From Eutypella sp. D-1 (taxonomy: Eukaryota > Ascomycota > Sordariomycetes > Xylariales > Diatrypaceae): a DNA stretch of 64,000 bases. The notes below the pieces were generated by a model. That model did not search any database. It was not told where the DNA came from and worked only from the letters and a program-made list of their open reading frames with translations. Below, one piece after another: positions 54,844-64,000 of this stretch; within the stretch, counting starts at the first letter, position 1; every line of letters begins with the position of its first letter. The stretch covers positions 147,425-211,424 of the forward strand of contig JAJTTP010000033.1 in the NCBI GenBank assembly GCA_023313575.1. The letters are read 5' to 3'. A program made the translations under genes and the position numbers.

Positions 54844-55714
54844 CGATCTCTCTTTTTTTAAAGTTTTTATTTTTAAAACCTATTATTCCTATTCCTTTTT
54901 TATTATAAATATTTTTTTCCTTTTTATTTTATATTCTTTTTTATTATATTTAATCGTATTAATAAATCGATTTTTAAACGCGTAACTTTTTTATTTTAAC
55001 GTAAAGTTTTTTAACGCAATTCCTTTTTTATAACAGTTTTATTATCCGATCCGGTTAATATAATTCCTTATTTTTATTACAAACGTTATTAATTAAAATA
55101 TAAAGTTTTTAATTCGGATTTTTCTCGTTATTTATCGTATATTTGTTATAACCGGAATTAATATAACATATTTAAGCTTAATCCGAAATAATTATAAAAA
55201 GTTATATTTTAATATTAAAAATTGGAGTTAAAACTTAAAGTTACGGAAAAAAAGGCCGAGAAAATGATTTTTAAAATAAACGTAAAACTTTACCGTTTAC
55301 GTCGTTAAAAACGTATATAATATAAGAAAATAATAAAAACGGTTTTTCGTAATATTAATAATTTAAAAAAGTTAAAAAAATTAAAAGCAAAAAAACATCG
55401 GGCGGAAAATACACGTTTTATAAGGTTTATTAAAACGTTAATAAATCCTAAGGTTATTTCGGAGTTTAATTAATTTAAAATAAATATATCGGGTAATTTT
55501 AATTAAAATACTATTTTTATTAACGTTTCCGTTAACGTTAATAAAATTTTTTTAAAAAGCATTAAACGTTTATTAAATAATTAATAAACTTTTATATATT
55601 TTCGGAGTTATTATATCCTTTTTATTTAACTTTATATTTTATTCGTTTATTTTTTATTTATACGTTTAAAATTTTTTTTACTTCGTATTTATTTATTTTT
55701 ATTTCGATATCGTT

Positions 55715-55921
55715 TTATTTTATTTTTATAACGTTTATATTCGTTATATCCTCGAGTAAAGAAATGTAAAAAATTAAATAGATCTTAATTTTTAATAATA
55801 AATCCAATTCGTAATTATTTTTTAATATTTTTTTAATAACTGGGTACGGTCCGATATATTTATAATCGAGTTTTTTATTAAGTCGTTTTATTATAATATT
55901 TTTTATAACTAAATAAACCAT
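55715..55921 (-). pseudogene. Integrase C-terminal fragment of the full-length element
   Basis: A 68-codon open frame is closely similar to that at 54036-54242 (DYKYIGPYPVIKKILKNNYE, YISLLEDI). It is the surviving part of pol beside the 3' LTR; the surrounding frame is closed by stops. Confidence 0.7.
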
Positions 55922-58900
55922 ATCTCCTTTTAAAAAGGTTGGTTTTTTTAACCTTTTTTAGTTATAATATTTATTTATTCGTTAACGTATAAATTTAAAT
56001 TTTTTTTTTATTTTTTTATATAATTATTTAAATCGTTCTAATATTAACATAGTTTTAATATTATCCGGTCCTTTTTTATAAACGTTTCGATAAACGTTTA
56101 AAATAAATCCGAAATTGGTATTAATAAATATTATCCGTATATTTTTATAATAAGCTATATTATAAGCTAATTATGTAATAAATAACTATTTAACTTAATT
56201 ATTCTATTTATAATTAATATATTATCGAAAATAGGTTTTTAATATTCAGTTAATTTATTTTATTTTTCCGTTTATTTAAGATTTAAAAGTTATTATAAGT
56301 TTAGGGTTTAATTTTAATTTTATTATAAAACTTTGTTAAAATTTTAATACAAATGTTATTTTTTTATCGGAAATGATTTCGAATATAAGGCCGTATATTA
56401 TTATAATATATCGTAAAAAGATATATACCATTTATTTTACGTCGGTGTTTTCGTTATATAAAATAAAGTAAAAAAATTTTATAAATCGGTTAATAATTAT
56501 AAATATATTATTATAACCGTTATATATTATTAAATTTTTTAATATCGGTAATTTAATAATAAAATTAAATATAATAAATTTTTATAATTATTTATTAACT
56601 GGTAATAGTTATAATATTTTATAAGGTTTATATCGTTTTATTTTAATTTTCCGTATATATTATATTATTATCGTATTCGTTATATTACTGATTTTATTTT
56701 ATCGAATATATAAATCCGTTATAATCGTTTAAAAATTTTATAATCTTTTAAGTATCCGTATAAAAAATATTTGTAAATCTTTTATATTAATTATTCCTGT
56801 AATTTTCGTAATATTTATAATTTTTTTATTTATTTTTTTATTAATAATTTGTTATTATATTATTCGATTTATTTATATAAATTATTTTAAATAATTTTAA
56901 TAATAGTAATTTATCGTTATTCCAGGTATCTTTTTAACGTTTATCGGAATACCGCGTGTTTAGTTGATATGTATTTTTTTTTATAACAGGTTATTTATTA
57001 ATAATATCTGTTTATCCGTTTTTTAATCCTTTTTTATGGATAATAATGTAATCGAATTTTACGAGATATTTGGCATATTATAACTGTTTTCCGTTAAAAG
57101 TTTAAGTAATAGAAAAATATGTAATATTCTTATAATCGGTATAAACTTTAACTTAGTGCATATTTTTTATAAAATAATATTTAAATTTTTTAAATACGTT
57201 AACGATAGTAAGAAATTTTTTATTATAAATTAAATAATTAAGTTCGGTTTTAATAAATTTATAAAAATAAAATGTAATAAAATATAATTTTCCTTTTTTA
57301 TCTCGTTATTTAATTTATGCTTTAAAGGTATAATTTAAAGCGTTAATCTTTAATTTAACGGGTTTTTTAAAATCGTATATAATAAATATTAATTCGTTAA
57401 TAATAACGTTTTTTAATTTTTTAAAAAATTCGTTTATTTTATTAATTTATATAAACCGTTTATCCTTTTTTATTAATTCCGTAAAAAGTATTATAATATA
57501 TTTAAATCGTTATATAAATTTCCGATAATAATTTATTAAACCGAGAAAGGCCTATATTTCCTTTATATTAATAAATACTTTTTAATCCTTAATAATTACG
57601 ATTTTTTTAAGGTTTATTTTAATATATTCGAGGGTGATAATATATCCGAGGAATTCCATTTTTTATATATAAAATACACTTTTTTCGGGTTTTATTAATA
57701 GGTTAACGTTTTATAATATTTATAATATTTTATATATATGCTTTTTATATTATTTTTTTAATTTTAAGTAAATAAGGATATTGTCGAAATAATAAATAAT
57801 AAAAATATTAAGATATTTTCGTAATACGTGGTTAATTATACGTTAAAATAATATTAATACGTTAATTAACCCGAAAAGTATAATTAAATATTTAAATAAG
57901 CCGTATTTCGTTTTAAAAGCTATTTTGTATTCGTTTCCGGGTTTAATTCTGATATAATAATATCCGTTTTTAAAGTTTAAGGTAATAAATTATTTAATTC
58001 CGTATAAACGGTTTTTTATTTTAATAATAAATAATAATAGTATTCGGTTTTTAACGGTAATTTTATTTAATTATCGATAATCGATTATTAATTATAATTT
58101 GCTGTTTTTTTTAGGTATAAACATAATAAAATATTTTATTAATAATTTTAATCGTCGGATATATCCTTTTATTAACTTATTTTCGAAATACTTTCGTAAT
58201 TTTTTAAATTCGATTTTATTAAAGTTATAAATTTTATAAAATCGTAACGTTTTTCTTTTTATAAAGATAATCTCGTAATTTTATTTATTACGGTTTAATA
58301 ATCCTTTTTTAAATTTTTCGTAAAACATTTTATCGTATTAATAATATTATAATAATACGTTACGTATTTATAATATCGTTTTATTTTCCTTTTTTAAAAT
58401 GTTATTAAAAAGGCGGAATCGTTATCGGATAAATGTAATAATTCGTTTAATCCTTTTTTTATATCCTTTTTTTTTAATTTGTTATATTCTTTTAAATACG
58501 GTTTTTATCGTGTTTTTATATCCGTACTTATTATCCGTTAAGTATTAAAATCTTTTTTTTAAGTTATCGTCGGTTTTTAAAAAATAAAAAAATATTATTT
58601 AGCCAATTTTTTAATTAATCGATGGATTATATTAATGCAGTTATAATTACTTAAAGATTATATTATATTTTTTTAAAGGCATAATATTAAAAATAACGTT
58701 TTATTTTTATTTTTCGATATATATATCGAATTAATCGGTTTCCCGTAATATTTGTTTTTATCGTATTTAAAAATATAACCTTTAGCTCCCGTTATATTAT
58801 AAAAGTATTATTTCTTTTTTTATAATAATTATAATTTATTATATAGTTTTAAAGTTATATAATTACCGTCGGTTCTGTTATTTATTATAACGGTATACCA

Positions 58901-60835
58901 ATTATTTTTAACCTTTATTCGTATTATAATATATCCGTATCGTTTTTAAACTTTATAATACCGTTTTATAGCTTTAATATAAACGGCTTTATTTTTTTAA
59001 ATCCTTGTTATAAATTTATATAACGTTATACGGGTTATTATAAAGTTTTTCCTTATTAAATTCCTTTTATGCATATAGTTATTCCTTTATTATTAAATCT
59101 TTATAAAAATATTTAAAACAAATTTTATTAAAGGTTATTTTTTTAATAAGTTTTTATAAACGTATAAATCGGTATTTAATAATTTATTTTTTTAATATCG
59201 GATTTCGTGTTTTTATTATTCGATCTTATTCCGGATCTTTATAGCTTTTAATGTTTAATATATATATTCGTTATAATGGTATACTTAATATCCTTTAAGG
59301 CAGGATATTTTTTTTAACCATTTTTAACAATACGGTACGCGGTTAATATAACGTATAATTTCTTTATATTATCGTTAATCGGTTTTATTTTTTTTTGTTA
59401 TAAAAAATTAAATCCTTTTTTAGCTATTTGTTTAATTCGGCTAATAATACCGATTTTTCGTTTTTTATATTAATAATATTCGTATTTTCGGTAATTAATA
59501 AGATGTTTTAAAAAATACGGCGTCCGAGTTTAAATTTTTTAATTAATAAATTTATCTTAATTACGAAATTATTATAAATAAATTTTAAATCGTTATTTTT
59601 TAAAACGTTATTAAAATCGTTTAACGTAAATACTGTATATTTTTTATAATTTATAATTTTATCGGTTTTTAAACTAATTAATTAATTATTTTATTTTATC
59701 TTTTTTTATAAAATAAGCTTTTATAAAGTTTTTTCTTTATCGTTATTAAAGTATTTATTTTATTATTATTAACGTTATTATTTTATTACGGCTTAAGTTA
59801 ATTATTTAACTTTTTATAATTTTTATTAATAAATATTATTATCCGAATATACGTAACGGATTATTTTAAACGTTTTTTTACCGGTAAAAAGTTACTTTTT
59901 TTCGGGTATAGGTTTTTAATTTTTATTTCGTTTAAATTTTTTATATTCTTTTTTAAAATATCCTATTTTGCCATAATTATAGCATTTAATTTATCGTTTA
60001 TCTTTTTATATTATATTAAGTAATATAAGTTTTAATACCGTCTTATAAAATGTATCGGTAAATTTTTAATCTTAATTCTTATTATTTTAATATTTTTTAA
60101 ATCTTTTAAATATATAATATCCTTTTTTCTTTTAATATCGTTTAAATTATTTATTATCGATTTTAATTATTAAAATAACGAACTTATTAATAATACCTAA
60201 TTTATCGTGTAAAATAATCTTATTTTTAATTATATTTTTAAATTTTTAATAAAACGTATTAATAAAAAATTTATTATTTTTTTAATTAGTTTTTATTATA
60301 AATTATTTAAATTACGCGGCGTAAATATAAGTTGCTTTTTTTTATTTAAAGTTTAGGAGTTATTATATAACGGCTTAGGTTTTATCCGGGTTTCCGTAAT
60401 TAATTTTCACCTTTTTCACGAAATTCTCGTATTTTTTAAAAAAATATTTAATTTTTATAATTCTTTTTTTTTTCCATTTTTACGAAAACATTTAAAATAG
60501 GTTTAAACCATTAAGTTATCTTTCCGGTAAAGCATAAAGCGATATTAAAAATTTTATCGGTTTTTTCGGTTAATATATGGCGTTATTAATATAAATAAAT
60601 TACGGTTATAATAAAAAATGGTTATACGGGGGTAATGCTATTATAAGGTCCAGGTTTTTTAAATTTAAATTTAACGGGTATAATCCTTTAGGTTACGGTT
60701 ATAATCGCCGTTTATTTAATTTGTTCGATTCGTTTAAGTAATAATTTAATAATTTATTAAAGTTTTTAATTTAAAAAAACATTTTATCGGATATTGTTTA
60801 AAGTTAATAATATTATTAAATAAAAGCTTATAATA

Positions 60836-61272
60836 TATAACGGCTGGTTTATTTTTAATTATTAATTTAATTAAAAAGTTTATATTAATAAAAATACTAA
60901 AGTTTTAAGTAATAAGTAATTACGTTTAATAATAATAAAAAGAAAAATGCTTTAAGTAATTAAATTATATTATAAACTGATAAGTTTAAAAACTATTTAA
61001 AAAAGGTATTAAACGTAATTATATACTATTTATATCCTTTGTTCCTAATATTAAAATATATGGTTATTATTAAATCGTTTAAATAATTGGCTATTTTAGT
61101 TATCTTAAATTATAAGGATAATTAGTTATCCTGGTTATCCTTTTTATCACGTAACTCGAACGTAACTAACCCATTATGGCTAAGTTTTTTTAAAAACTTT
61201 TATTCTTTCGAATAAGATCGTGATTCGTTATTAGCCCCATTTGGCCTTTCATGACCTGACCAGGTCATAACA
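60836..61272 (-). repeat. LTR copy 5 (5' LTR of the full-length element)
   Basis: The head reads TATAACGGCTGG and the end AGGTCATAACA, which keeps the CA terminus. It pairs with copy 4. Directly beyond it the inverted pol copy begins. Confidence 0.75.
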
Positions 61273-64000
61273 AAAAATCTAAACTCGGACGCTGTATTTT
61301 TTAAAATACCTTATTAATTACCGAAAGTATAAATATTATTAATATAAGGAACGAAAAATCGGTATTATTAACCGAATTAAACAAATTATTAAAAAAGATT
61401 TAACTTGTTATAATAAAAAGGAAATAAAATTAATCGGTAATGGTATAAAGAAATTATATGTTATGTTAATTACGTACCGTATAATTAAAAATAATTAAAA
61501 GAAATATTTTACCCCGGAAAATATTAAATATATTATTATAACGAATATATATATTAAATATTAAAAGCTATAAAAATCCGGAATAAAATCGAATAATAAA
61601 AACATAAAATCCGATGTTAAAAAATAAATTATTAAATACCGATTTATATATTTATAAAAACTTATTAAAAAGGATAACTTTTAATAAAATTAGCTTTAAG
61701 CATTTTTATAAAAATTTAATAATAAAAATATAACCGTACGTATAAAAAAAGTCTAACGAAAAGAAATATTATAATAACCTGTATAACGCCGTATAAATTT
61801 ACGGTAAAGATTTAAAAAGATAAAGCCGTTTATATTAAGGTTATAAAACGGTATTATAAAGCTTAAAAACGTAATACGATATTTATAAGCTATTTTAAAA
61901 ACTTAAAAATAATACGGATATATTATAATACGAATAAAAATTAAATATAACTGGTATACCGTTATAATAAATAACGAAACCGAAAATAATTATATAACCT
62001 TAAAATTATATAATAAGTTATAACTATTATAAAAAAATATAATACCTTTATAACATATTAAAAACCGAAAATTATATTTTTTAATATAACGAAAAAAAAG
62101 TATTACGGAAAACCGATTAACTTAACGTATATATTAAAAAATAAAAATAAAACGTTATTTTCGATATTATGTTTTTAAAAAAATACGACATAATTTTTAA
62201 ATAACCATAATTATATTAATATAATTTATCGATTAATTAGAAAATTAACCAAATAATATTTCCTTATTTTTTAAAAACCGACGATAATTTAAAAAAAAGA
62301 TCTTAATGTTTAACGAATAGTAAATACGGGTATAAAAATACGATAAAAACTTTATTAAAAAAATACGACGAATTAAAAAAGAAATATAAAAAAAGGATTA
62401 AATAAATTATTATATTTATTTAATAACGATTCCGTTTTTTTAATAACATTTTTTAAAAAAAATAACTATACCATTACGAATACGTAATATATTACCGTAA
62501 TATTATTAATACGATAAAATATTTCGCGAAAAATTTAAAAAAGGATTATTATAATATAACAAATAAAATTACGAAATTATTTTTATAAAAGGAAAAACGT
62601 TACGATTTTATAAAATTTATAACCTTAATAAAACTGAATTTAAAAAGTTACGGGAATACCTCGAAAATAAGTTAATAAAAAAATATATTTAATAATTAAA
62701 ATTATTAACCGGATATCCGATTATATTTATATTAGAAAAACAGTAAATTATAATTAATAATCGATTACTAATAATTAAACGAAATTATTATAAAAAACCG
62801 GATACCGTTATTATTTATTATTAAAATAAAAAGCCGTTTATACGGAGTTAAATAATTTATTACCTTAAACCTTAAGGATAAATATTATTATATTAAAATT
62901 AAACCCGGAAATAAATAAGAAACAGCTTTTAAAACAAAATATGGCTTATTTAAGTATTTAGTTATATTTTTTAAATAAATTAACGTATTAACATCGTTTT
63001 AACATATAATTAATTACGTTTTATAAAAATATTTTAATAATATTTTTATTTATTTAGATTTAAAAAAATAACATGAAAAATATGTACATAAAATATTATA
63101 AATATTATAAAACGTTAACCTATTAATAAAACCCGAAATAAGTGTATTTTATATATAAGAAATGGAATTTTTCGGATATATTATTACCTCCGAATATATT
63201 AAAATAAACTTTAAAAAGATTGCGATTATTAAAGATTAAAAAATGCTTATTAATATAAAACAAATATAAGCTTTTTTCGGTTTAATAAATTATTATCGGA
63301 AGTTTATATAACGATTTAAATATATTATAACATTTTTTACGGAATTAATAAAAAAAAATAAACGGTTTATATAAATTAATAAAGTAAACGCATCTTTAAA
63401 AAGTTAAAAAATGTTATTATTAACGAATTAATATTTATTATATATAATTTTAAAAAAACTTATTAAATTAAAAACTAACGTTTCGGATTATATTTTCGGA
63501 ACATAAATTAAATAACGAGATAAAAAAGGAAAATTATACCTTATCGTATTTTATTTTTATAAACTTATTAAAACCGAACTTAATTATTTAATTTACGATA
63601 AAAAATTTCTTATTATCGTTAACGTATTTAAGGAATTTAAATATTATTTTATAAAAAATATGTATTAAGTTAAAGTTTATACCGATCATAAAAATATTAT
63701 ATATTTTTTTATTATTTAAGCCTTTAACGGAAAATAATTATAATATATTAAATATTTTACGGAATTTAATTATATTATTATTTATAAAAAAGGATTAAAA
63801 AACGAATAAATAAATGTTATTAATAAATAATTTATTATGGAAAAAGAATATATACTAATTAAATACGCGGTATTCCGATAAATGTTAAAAATATATTTAA
63901 ATAATAATAAAATTACTGTTATTAAAATTATTTAAAATAACTTATATAAATAAATCGAATAATATAATAATTAATTATTTATAAAAAAATAAAAAAATAA
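61273..64000 (+). mobile_element. Inverted partial copy of the same retrotransposon (protease/RT/RNase H region), RIP-degraded, runs off the window
   Basis: From its first bases (AATCTAAACTCGGACGCTGT) this segment is the reverse complement of sequence near 59510-59540 in the minus-strand element. It stays colinear to the window end, which matches about 56830. Plus-strand traces of pol remain: an RT block corresponding to KLRLVNDYR near 62745, a YLD trace near 63047-63059 and an RNase H start (SDYIFG-like) near 63470-63500. All frames are broken by stops. Confidence 0.75.

Larger units (their letters stand above)
54415..61272 (-). mobile_element. Full-length, RIP-degraded Ty3/gypsy-like LTR retrotransposon
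   Basis: Two LTR copies, 54415-54843 and 60836-61272, flank about 6 kb of internal sequence; total about 6.9 kb. The pol order is readable on the minus strand. The integrase C-terminus lies near the left LTR (55715-55921). An RT segment corresponding to an N-D-Y-R-x-L-N motif lies near 58060-58110. Gag-proximal sequence lies toward the right LTR. Stops occur throughout. CpA/TpG are strongly depleted while CpG remains, the pattern expected of RIP. A clear target-site duplication could not be recovered (flanks are both A/T-rich). The element is dead. Confidence 0.75.

Noticed and set aside
50700..64000. Mitochondrial DNA or a centromere as explanation of the AT-rich block
   Set aside because: The block contains TG...CA LTRs and Ty3/gypsy pol traces with CpA/TpG depletion, which RIP explains; no mitochondrial genes are seen. 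A centromeric location cannot be excluded but is not supported directly.
1..64000. CRISPR arrays, riboswitches, bacterial-type operons, rRNA or tRNA genes
   Set aside because: Reading both strands by eye gave no spaced direct repeats of array type and no tRNA-like B-box/T-loop in a plausible context; the genome is eukaryotic. A tRNAscan run would settle the tRNA question.

Overview
The window is nuclear DNA of a filamentous ascomycete, most likely a Sordariomycete. Genes carry short GT-AG introns (about 45-100 nt) with CTAAC/CTGAC-type branch sites. Fungus-restricted families are present: a GPI-anchored GH72 glucanosyltransferase, a HET-domain protein and an NRPS-like A-T-R protein. The right end is an AT-rich block with the mark of repeat-induced point mutation (RIP). 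Genus-level placement is not possible from the sequence alone.

Layout. 1-14.8 kb is a housekeeping stretch: the 3' part of a GEL/GAS cell-wall glucanosyltransferase, a lipid-droplet-type serine hydrolase, a lysophospholipid acyltransferase, a mitochondrial-type NAD kinase, a Gfo/Idh/MocA oxidoreductase and a large (999 aa) E2 ubiquitin-conjugating enzyme. 14.8-17.6 kb is gene-poor with decayed coding sequence. 17.6-29.7 kb is a probable mycosporine biosynthetic cluster: an NRPS-like adenylation-thiolation-reductase protein (-), an aldo-keto reductase (+), a small stress-type protein (-), a COMT-type O-methyltransferase (-), a 2-epi-5-epi-valiolone/desmethyl-4-deoxygadusol synthase-type cyclase (+) and a membrane-anchored ATP-grasp ligase (+). 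A Nudix hydrolase follows. 31-39.4 kb is accessory: two divergent fungal genes of unknown function, a decayed Ty3/gypsy-like fragment and a HET protein. 41.5-50.4 kb has an APH-fold kinase, an F-box protein, an AKR8-like reductase with unusual active-site positions, relics of an O-methyltransferase and a BBE-type FAD oxidase, and an intact six-exon O-methyltransferase. From about 50.7 kb to the end there is RIP-mutated, nested LTR-retrotransposon DNA with no intact gene.

How the genes work together. Cyclase, O-methyltransferase and ATP-grasp ligase are the core set known to make 4-deoxygadusol and join it to an amino acid (MysA/B/C in cyanobacteria). Here they sit with an NRPS-like protein whose terminal module is a thioester reductase, plus an aldo-keto reductase. 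Fungal mycosporines often carry amino alcohols (serinol, glutaminol). A carboxylate-activating reductase and an aldehyde reductase are what is needed to turn an amino-acid mycosporine, or its amino-acid precursor, into an amino-alcohol one. This is the most interesting hypothesis in the window.
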